A stretch of 64,000 nucleotides of DNA from Mariniphaga sp964398855 (GTDB lineage: Bacteria > Bacteroidota > Bacteroidia > Bacteroidales > Prolixibacteraceae): assembly GCA_964398855.1 (NCBI GenBank), contig CAYNOQ010000003.1, forward strand, positions 12,290 to 76,289, written 5' to 3'. Below, piece after piece: positions 17,704 through 26,259 of the stretch. The first letter of the stretch is position 1. Every line of letters starts with the position of its first letter. The position numbers and the translations under genes were made by a program. Under the pieces are notes generated by a model. That model made no database searches. It had not been told where the DNA came from and worked only from the letters and a program-made list of their open reading frames with translations.

Positions 17704-18789
17704 ATGAGAATAATTGTTGTCGTTTTGAGCATGTTTGTAACCAGCTGCCTTTTTGGTGTGAAGCCTTATGGCGGGCAGCGGGCTATCGTAAAATCCGAAT
17801 TTATCTACAAAACGGGCGATGTTTCTTTTCCCAGCTGCCACGCTTCCACTATTGAAGAAATTGATGGAGGTCTGGCAGCGGCATGGTTCGGGGGAACACA
17901 CGAAAAAAATCCCGATGTGGGAATCTGGTTCAGCCGCTTTCTTGACGGAAGCTGGTCGGCACCCGTAGAAGTGGCAGACGGTGTGCAGCACACCAATCTG
18001 CGGTACCCCACATGGAATCCGGTGCTTTTTAACTATGGTGACGAGCTGTTTCTTTTTTATAAAGACGGTCCCGACCCGGAAAAATGGTGGGGACAACTGA
18101 TTGTTTCTCAGGATAACGGAAAAACCTGGTCGCCCCGGATGCGGTTGCCCGAAGAGATTGTCGGACCCGTGAAAAATAAGCCGGAACTGCTTTCCAATGG
18201 CGACCTGATTTGCCCTACAAGCTCAGAGTTTGACGGCTGGCAGGTTTATATGGAATTCACTCCCGACAGAGGAAAAACATGGGAGCGCACCGAACCTATC
18301 AATGATGGTAAAGAATCTTCGGCAATTCAGCCCAGTATTTTGAAGCATCCCGGCGGGAAACTTCAGATTTTATGCCGCAGCAAAAATAAAAGAATTCTCT
18401 CCGCATGGTCAACTGACAACGGCAGGTCATGGAGCAAGTTAGAGCCGATCGATCTGCCCAATCCCAACTCGGGCACCGATGCCGTAACCCTTCAGGATGG
18501 GCGGCATCTTTTGGTTTACAATCACATTGATCCCGAAAAAACCTGGGGAGACCGGAATATTCTCAATGTGGCTGTTTCGGAAGACGGCTTAAACTGGCAG
18601 GCTGCTGTTTTATTGGAAAACGATTCCAACCGCGATGGTGAATATTCCTATCCTGCCGTTATTCAGGCACAGAACGGAATGGTACATATTACCTATACAT
18701 GGAATCGCAAAACAATCAAGCATGTGGTTGTCGATCCCGGTAAACTTGAGCTGAAACCCATGCAGGACGGGAAATGGCCTGATAAATAG
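17704..18789 (+). CDS. Sialidase-like (BNR/Asp-box) lipoprotein
   Basis: 361 residues from ATG 17704 (an in-frame TTG at 17698 is less likely). The signal ends in FVTSC, a lipobox. The fold is a six-bladed propeller judged from four Asp boxes (SQDNGKTW, TPDRGKTW, STDNGRSW, SEDGLNW). Conserved parts typical of the BNR_2 family are AAAWFGGTHEKNPDVGIW, GPVKNKPELL, SGTDAVTLQDGRHLLVYNH and EYSYPAVIQ. The FRIP motif of classical GH33 sialidases is not seen, so activity on sialic acid is uncertain; many relatives act on other uronic or ulosonic acids or are uncharacterised. It lies 100 bases after the symporter. Confidence 0.82.
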   Translation: MRIIVVVLSMFVTSCLFGVKPYGGQRAIVKSEFIYKTGDVSFPSCHASTIEEIDGGLAAAWFGGTHEKNPDVGIWFSRFLDGSWSAPVEVADGVQHTNLRYPTWNPVLFNYGDELFLFYKDGPDPEKWWGQLIVSQDNGKTWSPRMRLPEEIVGPVKNKPELLSNGDLICPTSSEFDGWQVYMEFTPDRGKTWERTEPINDGKESSAIQPSILKHPGGKLQILCRSKNKRILSAWSTDNGRSWSKLEPIDLPNPNSGTDAVTLQDGRHLLVYNHIDPEKTWGDRNILNVAVSEDGLNWQAAVLLENDSNRDGEYSYPAVIQAQNGMVHITYTWNRKTIKHVVVDPGKLELKPMQDGKWPDK

Positions 18790-18821
18790 GATTGGAATTT
18801 TAATAGAAAAAACCAAAATTG

Positions 18822-20939
18822 ATGCATCGAATATTTTTCATAAATTTTATTTCTGCTTCTTTCATTAGATTTTTGACAGGATTTTTCCTGCTTATGCCTC
18901 TCATTTCCAATAGCCAGAAAAACAGCGGTTCTTCATTTCAGTCGGAACTTATTTTTCCGCAGCAGGAAAAACATGTTCACAGCAGCTCTGTTGTGGAGCT
19001 GCCCAACGGCGATTTGCTGACCTGCTGGTTTGAAGGCTCGGGAGAGCGCACTGCCAACGATGTGGCAGTGATGGGCGCCCGACTGAAAAAAGGACAGAAC
19101 AAGTGGAGTAATCCTTTTGTGATGGCGGATACACCTGACAATCCCGATTGCAATCCGGTTCTGTTTTTGGATGGAAAAGAGCGCCTGCACCTTGTCTGGA
19201 TTGTGGTGGTTGCCAACCGCTGGGAAACATCATTGCTGAAAACCCGTGTTTCAACTGATTATCTTGCTGACGGTCCGCCAAAATGGGAGTGGCAGGATGT
19301 TATTTTGCTGAAACCCGGGGAAGAGTTTTATGAAGCGGTTAAAAAGGGTTACCGTGAATTGGATTTGCCCGAACCCGGATGGGCTGAATATGCACCCCCT
19401 TTTTATGAGATGATTCTGGAAGCCGCCAAAGACCCGGTGAAGCGGGAAACGGGCTGGATGGGGCGGATTCACCCGCTCAGGCTCAAAAATGGCAGACTTT
19501 TGCTTCCGCTCTATTCAGACGGATACAACCTCTCGCTTGTGGCAATTTCCGATGATGACGGCGACAGCTGGAAACCGAGCTTGCCCATTGTGGGGTGGGG
19601 AAACACGCAACCGGCGCTCATTCAGAAAAAAAACGGATCGGTGGTTGCCTATATGCGCGATGAAGGCGACAATCCTTCAAGAATGTTTTTCAGCCGTTCG
19701 GAAGATAACGGCGAAAGCTGGAGCGCTGCCGTAAAAACGGACATTCCCAACGCCGGAGTCAGCGTGGATGCCATCTCCCTGAATAACGGAAATTGGCTCA
19801 TGGTTTACAATGATCTGGAGGAGGGCAGGAACCGTCTTGCCGTTTCGCTTTCTGATGATGAAGGGAAAACATGGAAGTGGAAAAGGTATCTGGAATATTC
19901 ACCAAAAGGGAAGGGGAGCTACTCTTATCCCTCTGCAATTCAGTCTCGTGACGGATTGGTACACATTACTTATTCCTACCATACGCCCGAAGGAAAGTCA
20001 ATCCGGCATGTTTCCTTCCTGCCGGAATGGGTAAAAGCGCAAAGCAGTGGTGAAACCAACGGCGAAAAGCTGGGATTTCCCAAGGATAAAAAAGTGCTCC
20101 TTCTGCACATGGATGATATGGGAATGAGCGAAGAAGCCAACGATGCAGGAAAATATTATATTGAAAATGATTTCATTTTGTCCGGTGCGGTGATGATGCC
20201 GTGTGTAGATGCCGTGCCTTTTGTGGAGTGGGCAAAAAAAGTTTCCAAGGCTGATGTGGGCGTGCATCTTACGCTCACCAGCGAGTGGAAAACCTGGCGA
20301 TGGGCGCCGCTTGCCGAAGCCGAAAAAGTGCCCGGTCTTATCGATCCCGAAGGGAAGATGTGGCGCAGTGTTATGGAAGTGGTAATGAATGCTTCACCGC
20401 AGGAAGTTGAAACCGAAATCAGGGCTCAAATTGATGCAATGCTCGCATTGGGATACAATCCCACGCACATTGATACGCACATGGGTACGCTCTACGGCTC
20501 GCCCGGATTTTTAGAAGTTTTCCTGAAAGTTGCCGAAGAGTATAAAATTCCGGCTAACGCCATTGACCTTTCCAATCCGAAAGTGGCGGCATTTTATAAA
20601 GCGGAGGGTTATCCCGTGAATGAGCAAACGCTAGAAGTTCTGAGTAATTACAATCTGCCGCGTCTCGATAATTTCGGAAGTGTTCCCAAAGGGAAAACTT
20701 ATGAAGAAGTCAAATCGAATTTCTTTAAATTAGTTGATTCGATAGAACCCGGTTTGACCGAAATAATTTTTCACCCCTCTTTTGAAACCGAAAACGTGAA
20801 AACTATCACCAACTCCTGGCAGCAGCGGGTTTGGGAAGCGCAAATGTTTGCCGACCCGGAAGTGATAGATTATTTCAAAAAGAACGATATTATTCTCACA
20901 ACGTGGCGTGAAGTGATGGAAAAGTTTGAGAAGAAGTAG
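18822..20939 (+). CDS. Fusion of sialidase-like propeller and YdjC/ChbG-type deacetylase
   Basis: About 705 residues from ATG 18822, with a signal-like hydrophobic N-terminus ending near SNSQ. Residues about 40-405 form a second BNR propeller (HSSSVVELPNGDLLTCWFEG; Asp boxes SDDDGDSW, SEDNGESW, SDDEGKTW; GSYSYPSAIQSRDGLVHITY). Residues about 420-705 are a YdjC/ChbG-type domain: LLLHMDDMGMSEEAN, VGVHLTLTSEW, THIDTHMGTLYG and EIIFHPS supply the Asp and His residues that bind the metal in this family of sugar N-deacetylases. One exported polypeptide would thus join a glycoside-binding or cleaving propeller to a deacetylase. No FRIP motif is visible in the propeller. It follows the shorter BNR gene by 32 bases. 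Confidence 0.85.
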   Translation: MHRIFFINFISASFIRFLTGFFLLMPLISNSQKNSGSSFQSELIFPQQEKHVHSSSVVELPNGDLLTCWFEGSGERTANDVAVMGARLKKGQNKWSNPFVMADTPDNPDCNPVLFLDGKERLHLVWIVVVANRWETSLLKTRVSTDYLADGPPKWEWQDVILLKPGEEFYEAVKKGYRELDLPEPGWAEYAPPFYEMILEAAKDPVKRETGWMGRIHPLRLKNGRLLLPLYSDGYNLSLVAISDDDGDSWKPSLPIVGWGNTQPALIQKKNGSVVAYMRDEGDNPSRMFFSRSEDNGESWSAAVKTDIPNAGVSVDAISLNNGNWLMVYNDLEEGRNRLAVSLSDDEGKTWKWKRYLEYSPKGKGSYSYPSAIQSRDGLVHITYSYHTPEGKSIRHVSFLPEWVKAQSSGETNGEKLGFPKDKKVLLLHMDDMGMSEEANDAGKYYIENDFILSGAVMMPCVDAVPFVEWAKKVSKADVGVHLTLTSEWKTWRWAPLAEAEKVPGLIDPEGKMWRSVMEVVMNASPQEVETEIRAQIDAMLALGYNPTHIDTHMGTLYGSPGFLEVFLKVAEEYKIPANAIDLSNPKVAAFYKAEGYPVNEQTLEVLSNYNLPRLDNFGSVPKGKTYEEVKSNFFKLVDSIEPGLTEIIFHPSFETENVKTITNSWQQRVWEAQMFADPEVIDYFKKNDIILTTWREVMEKFEKK

Positions 20940-20941
20940 GA

Positions 20942-20967
20942 AGCAGACTAGACTAGCAGACTAGACT
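20942..20967. repeat. Perfect 13-base tandem duplication
   Basis: AGCAGACTAGACT occurs twice without a gap, just after the stop codon of the propeller-deacetylase fusion. The unit itself contains the sub-repeat AGACT. Confidence 0.9.
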
Positions 20968-21007
20968 TGTTAGCGTGCGAAGCACCTGACAACGTCGGAG
21001 TAAGATA

Positions 21008-21040
21008 GAGATTAAGTTGAGATTAGGTTGAGATTAAGTT
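21008..21040. repeat. 11-base tandem repeat, three copies
   Basis: GAGATTAAGTT is repeated three times in a row; the middle copy has one change (A to G at 21026). Copy number 3 is as assembled next to a gap and may not be exact. Confidence 0.9.
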
Positions 21041-21064
21041 GTGATGTACACTGTGTCTATTTTT

Positions 21065-21096
21065 TCTCGCTGATTTTTATTTTAGATTTTCGCAGA
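21065..21096 (+). repeat. Dispersed repeat fragment, copy 1
   Basis: The words TCGCTGATTTT and GATTTTCGCAGA occur here in one orientation and, as reverse complements, in the same order at 46213-46252. This indicates a shared degenerate intergenic repeat rather than coding sequence. Confidence 0.65.
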
Positions 21097-21307
21097 TAGT
21101 TTTGTGCTTGATGGAGATGTAGTGGATATCCAATATACGAGTGGATAATTGATAATTGTAATAAGTTCTTTGTAGTTTTAAGGAGCGATTTTGCACAATC
21201 TTAATGCTTGATACTCATAGTCTTGTATCTGTTTTAGCATCTTCTCGGGAAATCTTTGTGTCTTAGTGTTTAAAATGATTCTGCATAGTCTCAATACTCA
21301 GTACTCA

Positions 21308-21407
21308 NNNNNNNNNNNNNNNNNNNNNNNNNNNNNNNNNNNNNNNNNNNNNNNNNNNNNNNNNNNNNNNNNNNNNNNNNNNNNNNNNNNNNNNNNNNNN
21401 NNNNNNN
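21308..21407. other. Assembly gap (100 N)
   Basis: Exactly 100 undetermined bases, the customary placeholder for a scaffold join of unknown length. Genes on the two sides may therefore be farther apart than shown, or another gene may be missing. Confidence 0.98.
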
Positions 21408-21423
21408 TTTAAATCTTTTTCTG

Positions 21424-22980
21424 ATGAAAAAATTCTTTAAAATAATGGGTTTGATTTTCCTCATATTTTTTGCAGGAATCTCATTCCGCGGATTTTCCAA
21501 TATGAAGGACCGCCATCGCGGTTACAGTGCGGATATGAAAATTCTGAATAACCCGCCTTCGGAAATAAAAGCCGGATTTGCCGCTGTTGCCATAACTCCG
21601 GATGTGCCTGACCGTTGGGTTGATGTAAACGGAGACTCAAAGTTTAAACCCAAGGATGGCGATTATTATATCGACGGAAACGGCAACGGAAAGTTTGATC
21701 CGGTTTGGATTGCCGGATTCAGCAACAACAAGCCGGCTAACGGCGTGCATGATGACACCTGGGCAAGAACAATGGTAATAGATGCCGGGAAAACGCGCCT
21801 TGCAATAGTAATCCTTGATGTTATCGGATTTATGCACGATGATGTGGTAGATGTCCGGAAAATGTTGCCGGATGAGCTGGGACTGACCTATACTATTATC
21901 GCTTCGACGCATACGCATGAAGGACCGGATTTGATGGGAATCTGGGGGAAATCACCGCTGAAAAGCGGTGTGAATCCCGAATATATGCAGTTTGTAAAGC
22001 AGCAGACTGTGAACTCTATTACACAGGCTGTTCAAAATCTTCAACCGGCAATTTTGGAAATCTCTCAGGATTTGTCAGGCGCTGCTCACCTTGTGAAAGA
22101 TACCCGCAAACCGGAAGTTTTTGATTCGGGACTGCGTTTTATCAAAGCAATGAGTAAGGAAGACGGCTCAGTTTTAGGCAGTATGCTCTCCTGGGGAAAC
22201 CATCCCGAAACGCTGTGGAGTGAGAATTTACTTGTTTCATCGGATTTTCCACACTTTTTCAGAGAAGGTGTGGAAAAAGGTGTTTTTCATGGAGACAGTC
22301 TGGTGAAACCGGGAATTGGGGGAGTTGCCGTCTTTGCAAATGCCGCAGTTGGCGGGCTGATGTGCACACATCCCAGCTTAGGCGTTGTTGACCCTTTTAC
22401 CGGAGAAGAATTGAAAAAACCGTCTTTTGAAAAAGCGGCAGCCGAAGGGAACCAGCTCTCCATGCTGGCGCTTGACGCTATGGGAAATCCTTCGGAAGTG
22501 ATTGAAAATGCAGCTGTTTCATTGATAGTACGCACAGTAATGCTGCCCATAAAAAACAAAATTTTCCGTTTGGGCGCCGCATTGGGCATTTTAAATCGCG
22601 GCACAGCCGGGTGGATGAAAATGCGCTCGGAGCTGGCAGTTGTCAAAATAGGTCCGCTTTCCATTGTTACCGTTCCCGGAGAAATTTACCCCGAAATTGT
22701 CAATGGCGGTGTTGAGTCGCCGGAAGGGGCAGATTTTGGAATTGCGCCTGTGGAAGTACCGCCAATCCGGGAGATGATGCCCGGTAAATACAAGTTCATT
22801 ATCGGACTGGCAAATGATGAAATCGGATATATCATTCCCAAAAGTCAGTGGGATGTAAAAGCACCCTTTGCCTACGGAAGGGATAAAGCACAATATGGGG
22901 AAGTGAATTCGTTGGGACCCGAAACTGCGCCTATTTTGCATAAGAATATTAAAGAGATGCTGACGGAGTTGGGGGAATAA
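21424..22980 (+). CDS. Neutral-ceramidase-like secreted hydrolase with calcium-loop insert
   Basis: 518 residues, starting 16 bases after the gap. An N-terminal hydrophobic signal (residues 1-25) is followed by IKAGFAAVAITPD, the usual opening of the neutral/alkaline ceramidase N-terminal family, and STHTHEGPD (161-169), equivalent to the zinc-binding and active-site segment of ceramidases. Between them lies an insert with two calcium-loop-like runs, DVNGDSKFKPKDGD (67-80) and DGNGNGKFDP (84-93). Later MLSWGNHPETLW and VTVPGEIYPE are also family parts. Ceramidases cleave the amide bond of ceramide, but most bacterial relatives have unknown substrates. It is shorter than true ceramidases (about 650 residues or more). 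The start at ATG 21424 is sound, though its promoter lies in the gap. Confidence 0.8.
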   Translation: MKKFFKIMGLIFLIFFAGISFRGFSNMKDRHRGYSADMKILNNPPSEIKAGFAAVAITPDVPDRWVDVNGDSKFKPKDGDYYIDGNGNGKFDPVWIAGFSNNKPANGVHDDTWARTMVIDAGKTRLAIVILDVIGFMHDDVVDVRKMLPDELGLTYTIIASTHTHEGPDLMGIWGKSPLKSGVNPEYMQFVKQQTVNSITQAVQNLQPAILEISQDLSGAAHLVKDTRKPEVFDSGLRFIKAMSKEDGSVLGSMLSWGNHPETLWSENLLVSSDFPHFFREGVEKGVFHGDSLVKPGIGGVAVFANAAVGGLMCTHPSLGVVDPFTGEELKKPSFEKAAAEGNQLSMLALDAMGNPSEVIENAAVSLIVRTVMLPIKNKIFRLGAALGILNRGTAGWMKMRSELAVVKIGPLSIVTVPGEIYPEIVNGGVESPEGADFGIAPVEVPPIREMMPGKYKFIIGLANDEIGYIIPKSQWDVKAPFAYGRDKAQYGEVNSLGPETAPILHKNIKEMLTELGE

Positions 22981-23029
22981 TCTTCACGAAATAATTTTTG
23001 AATAAAAATCATATTTGAAAGATAAAGAA

Positions 23030-23896
23030 ATGATGATCAGAATAAAACGAATTTCAGTACTGATTTTAACTTCAATATTCCTGGTTTCATTCCAATCGGA
23101 TAAACAGTTTACAAGACTTTTAGCTGTTTTTCACCATTCCAACTCCACCTATGTGATGGTTGCCGGACACCGCTCAGCCGGAAACCCCCGGCATGTGGAA
23201 AATTCCGTTTCTGCAATAAAAAGCGCAATAAAAGCGGGTGTGGACATTATTGAGCTTGATGTGAAGGTTACTTTGGACAGCGTTGTGGTTCTGAACCACG
23301 ACCGGAAAATTGACCGCACCACCAACGGCACAGGAGACCCTGAAAGCTATACATGGGAAGAGCTTCAGAAATTCAGACTGAAAAAACCAAACGGTAAACT
23401 TGTTAACGAGCGGTTAGCCACTTTTGAAGAAGCGCTGCTGCTTGCTAAAGGAAAAGCTTTGATTGATATTGACATCAAAACCGATAACCTGAAACCGGTG
23501 GTGGATGCGATCAAAAGAACCGGTACGCAAAATCAGGTTTTCTTTTTTGACAACGATTATGATGCTTTAAAAGAAGTGCTTTCCCTGTTACCTGAAGCGC
23601 TCATTATGCCGCGGGCGTATTCCTTTGAAATGGCTGACTCTGCACTTCGTGTTTTTTCTCCGGCAGTGGTGCATATCGACCCGACGTTTTACACTGCTGA
23701 GGTTGTGCAGCTGATGAAAAATAACAACTCCAGAATCTGGATAAATGCTTTAGGAAAAACCGATGAACTTATCCAGGCTGGAAATACCGAAGAAGCATTG
23801 GAATCGCTGCTTAAGCACGGCGCAAACATTGTTCAGACGGATCATCCTAAGAAACTGATTAAAGCGCTTAAGAAAAAAGGGTTGAGAAAATTATGA
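23030..23896 (+). CDS. Glycerophosphodiester phosphodiesterase
   Basis: About 288 residues from ATG 23030; an in-frame TTG at 23015 is less likely. A short hydrophobic export signal leads the protein. The GDPD TIM-barrel signature is complete: GHRSAGN (His-Arg), VENSVSAIKSAI, IIELDVKVT (Glu-x-Asp metal ligands) and VLNHDRKIDRTTNG (catalytic His). It hydrolyses glycerophosphodiesters to glycerol 3-phosphate and an alcohol, likely in the periplasm. It overlaps the following hydrolase gene by 4 bases (ATGA), so the two are translationally coupled. Confidence 0.92.
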   Translation: MMIRIKRISVLILTSIFLVSFQSDKQFTRLLAVFHHSNSTYVMVAGHRSAGNPRHVENSVSAIKSAIKAGVDIIELDVKVTLDSVVVLNHDRKIDRTTNGTGDPESYTWEELQKFRLKKPNGKLVNERLATFEEALLLAKGKALIDIDIKTDNLKPVVDAIKRTGTQNQVFFFDNDYDALKEVLSLLPEALIMPRAYSFEMADSALRVFSPAVVHIDPTFYTAEVVQLMKNNNSRIWINALGKTDELIQAGNTEEALESLLKHGANIVQTDHPKKLIKALKKKGLRKL

Positions 23897-24894
23897 AATC
23901 TCCGGTTTTGAAAAATATTCTGAAAGGGGTGTTGGCTCTTTTTCTGCTTTTTGCACTGATGATGAGCACACCCCGGATTATCGGGTTGCTGTTTCCTTCG
24001 AAACCGCCGGTTGGATATCACTACGATGTACTTTCCTATCTTGCATTGGGTACTGGACTTGAGCAGCTTATCGACATGGAGCCTGAAATTCCGCAAAATG
24101 TTGTGGAGATTAAGGATGTTGAATATAAAAATGTGAACGGAAAGTCGTTGCAGATAGATTTTTACCGTCCTGCAAACGCGAAAAAAGCTTTGCCGCTTTT
24201 GGTTTTTATTCATGGCGGCGGCTGGAAAGGCGGTAAGCGCTCGGATTATCTCTCTTATTTGGTGAGCTTTGCACAAAAGGGCTATATGACGGCAACACTT
24301 TCCTACCGGCTGAAGCGCGACAGTATCTATCCGGCTGCCGTGGAAGATGTTAATGATGCGGTGCGCTGGCTGTTTGCAAATGGTGATAATTGGGGCTACG
24401 ATTCTCAGCGCATTGCCTTAATCGGCGGCTCTGCCGGCGCACATCTTGCTATGCTTGCAGGCTATGGCTGGGGAGAATCTGCCCAGCAGGATGAATTGCT
24501 CGCTAATTCATCTGAAAATCACCGCATTAAAGTAGTTGTTGATATTTACGGTCCCACCGACCTCACCACCGAATATGCACAAACGCAATCGTTGGTAACC
24601 GGTTTTCTTGGTCATTCCTACGATGACAAACCGCAGTTGTTTAAAGAAGCTTCACCGGTAACTTATCTGAAAAGCTCACTGCCGCCAACCCTGATTCTTC
24701 ACGGAACATCCGACCGCCTTGTTCCGGTGAGCCAGTCCGATATACTGAAAACGGAGCTTGACCGATTGGGAGTTCCCTGCGTTTATTACCGCCTTCCGCT
24801 TTGGCCCCATACAATGGATGTTGCCAAACGGGTAAATCGTTTTGCCCAGGAGAAGATGGAAGATTTCTTTGAAAAATATCTGAAACAGCCCTGA
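23893..24894 (+). CDS. Alpha/beta-hydrolase (esterase/lipase type)
   Basis: 333 residues. The N-terminus is a single membrane anchor or signal (LFLLFALMM). The core shows the oxyanion motif FIHGGGWKGG, the nucleophile elbow GGSAGAH, the acid in LHGTSDRLVPV and the histidine in WPHTMD: a full Ser-Asp-His triad of the esterase/BD-FAE group. Start overlaps the GDPD stop in an ATGA junction. With the ceramidase-like protein and the GDPD it forms a small set of exported ester, amide and phosphodiester hydrolases that could attack lipids; the specific substrate is not known. Confidence 0.88.
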   Translation: MKSPVLKNILKGVLALFLLFALMMSTPRIIGLLFPSKPPVGYHYDVLSYLALGTGLEQLIDMEPEIPQNVVEIKDVEYKNVNGKSLQIDFYRPANAKKALPLLVFIHGGGWKGGKRSDYLSYLVSFAQKGYMTATLSYRLKRDSIYPAAVEDVNDAVRWLFANGDNWGYDSQRIALIGGSAGAHLAMLAGYGWGESAQQDELLANSSENHRIKVVVDIYGPTDLTTEYAQTQSLVTGFLGHSYDDKPQLFKEASPVTYLKSSLPPTLILHGTSDRLVPVSQSDILKTELDRLGVPCVYYRLPLWPHTMDVAKRVNRFAQEKMEDFFEKYLKQP

Positions 24895-24937
24895 TTGTAT
24901 CTTTTAGCGGTTAAGCCGGAAATCACACTTTCTTTTG

Positions 24938-24945
24938 TACTTTTG
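24938..24945 (+). promoter_or_regulatory. Candidate -7 element before the HD gene
   Basis: TACTTTTG fits the Bacteroidota -7 consensus TAnnTTTG. No clear TTG was found 19-20 bases upstream, so it is a weak call. It lies 21 bases before the ATG. Confidence 0.35.
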
Positions 24946-24966
24946 ATGCCGGTATAAAAGATACAG

Positions 24967-26223
24967 ATGACAGATTATTACCTTAATAAGAATAAAATTA
25001 TCAATGATCCGGTTTTCGGATTTATCAATCTCCACTCCGAGCTGATTTTTGATTTGGTTGAGCATCCCTACCTGCAGCGCCTTCGCCGCATCAAGCAGCT
25101 TGGGCTATCCTTTCTGGTCTATCCGGGCGCCAATCATTCGCGCTTTGAACATGCACTGGGTGCGAGCCATCTCATGCGTCAGGCAATTTCAGTGTTGAGA
25201 ATGAAAGGACATGAGATTACCGAAGAAGAAGCGGAAGCCGTAACCATTGCCATTCTGCTGCACGACATCGGACATGCGCCGTTTTCGCATGTGCTTGAAA
25301 ATATTATGGTGGATATTCCCCACGAAACCATCTCACTGATGATGATGAATGAGCTGAACCGCCAGTTTGGCGGAAAACTGGAGCTTGCAATTAAAATATT
25401 CAGGAATGAATATAAAAAGCAGTTTCTGCATCAGTTGGTGGCGAGCCAGTTAGACATGGACCGTCTGGATTACCTGAGCCGCGACAGCTTTTTTACCGGT
25501 GTTGCAGAAGGGATTGTCGGCATAGACCGTATTATTAAAATGTTAACGGTGTGGAATGACCAGCTTGCGGTGGATTATAAGGGAATCTACTCCGTGGAAA
25601 AGTTTCTGATTGCACGGAGGCTCATGTACTGGCAGGTTTACCTACACAAAACGGTAATTTCTGCGGAATATCTTCTGGTTCAGGTACTAAAGCGCGCAAA
25701 GGAACTTTTGCGAGATGGTAAAACCATTTTTACCACTCCGGCACTGAAGGTTTTTCTGCTCAGAGATTATGATGAGTTTGATTTTTTACAAAGTGCTGAA
25801 ATTGAGGGGAAAATAGCATTGGAATGGTATGCCATATTAGATGATAACGATATTTTGTCTTCTGTTAAAGAGTGGCAGTACCACCCGGATAAGGTGCTTT
25901 CGCTGCTGGCATGCAACCTGATAAATAGGAAACTGTTCAGGACGAATCTCACGGATAAGCCGATGTCCGGAAGTGTTAAAGAGAAGATACTCCGGCAGAT
26001 TACCGAAAAAATTACCGGAGATACCGGCTTATCACACTATTTTCTGATAACCGGCGAAATTACCAACAGCGCTTACGACAGGCATTCAGAGAATATTAAA
26101 ATCCTGAAAAAAGACGGGAAAGTAAAAGATTTACAGACAGCTTCCGACATAAATCTTTCTGCTTTAACCAAGACTGTCAGGAAATATTTTGCTTGTTTTC
26201 CAAAAGAATTGGACATTTATTAG
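24967..26223 (+). CDS. HD-domain phosphohydrolase (SAMHD1/dGTPase-like)
   Basis: 418 residues. The HD metal site is complete: RFEHALGASHL supplies the first histidine and ILLHDIGHAPFSH the His-Asp pair, with the last Asp in SQLDMDRLDYLSRDS. The opening DPVFGFINLHSELIFDLVEHPYLQRLRRIKQ (only partly quoted motif: PYLQRLRRIKQLG) is typical of the YdhJ/SAMHD1 type that hydrolyses dNTPs or related nucleotides. It stands alone between the hydrolase cluster and lpxD, 36 bases before the latter. A housekeeping nucleotide-pool role is likely; a phage-defence role is possible for the wider family but nothing here points to it. Confidence 0.88.
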   Translation: MTDYYLNKNKIINDPVFGFINLHSELIFDLVEHPYLQRLRRIKQLGLSFLVYPGANHSRFEHALGASHLMRQAISVLRMKGHEITEEEAEAVTIAILLHDIGHAPFSHVLENIMVDIPHETISLMMMNELNRQFGGKLELAIKIFRNEYKKQFLHQLVASQLDMDRLDYLSRDSFFTGVAEGIVGIDRIIKMLTVWNDQLAVDYKGIYSVEKFLIARRLMYWQVYLHKTVISAEYLLVQVLKRAKELLRDGKTIFTTPALKVFLLRDYDEFDFLQSAEIEGKIALEWYAILDDNDILSSVKEWQYHPDKVLSLLACNLINRKLFRTNLTDKPMSGSVKEKILRQITEKITGDTGLSHYFLITGEITNSAYDRHSENIKILKKDGKVKDLQTASDINLSALTKTVRKYFACFPKELDIY

Positions 26224-26239
26224 TTTAAACCTATATTTG
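26209..26239 (+). promoter_or_regulatory. Bacteroidota-type promoter of lpxD
   Basis: TTG at 26209-26211, 20-base spacer, then TATATTTG at 26232-26239, a full match to TAnnTTTG. The start of transcription would be near 26246, giving a leader of about 14 bases before ATG 26260. The -33 part lies inside the end of the HD gene. Confidence 0.65.
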
Positions 26240-26259
26240 CAACGCAAAAAAATGAATGA

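Larger units (their letters stand above)
20940..21423. other. Repeat-rich spacer containing the assembly gap
   Basis: No gene is seen. The stretch holds two short tandem repeats (20942-20967 and 21008-21040), fragments shared with the spacer at 45636-46459 (TCGCTGATTTT, GATTTTCGCAGA, CTTTGTGTCTTAGTGT), and simple AT-rich text such as repeated TGATACTCATAG/CAATACTCAGTACTCA words. The 100 N follow directly. Such low-value dispersed intergenic repeats are common in draft Bacteroidota genomes and probably caused the contig break. Confidence 0.7.

Noticed and set aside
17704..20939. Naming the two propeller proteins as true sialidases (nanH)
   Set aside because: Asp boxes are present but the FRIP motif and a secure arginine triad were not identified, so the substrate is left open.
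21008..21040. Direct repeats considered as a CRISPR remnant
   Set aside because: Unit is only 11 bases and copies touch each other without spacers; no cas genes are present.
24967..26223. HD-domain protein as part of an antiviral defence system
   Set aside because: No nuclease, sensor or other defence gene is adjacent; it borders lipid A genes and looks like a housekeeping enzyme.
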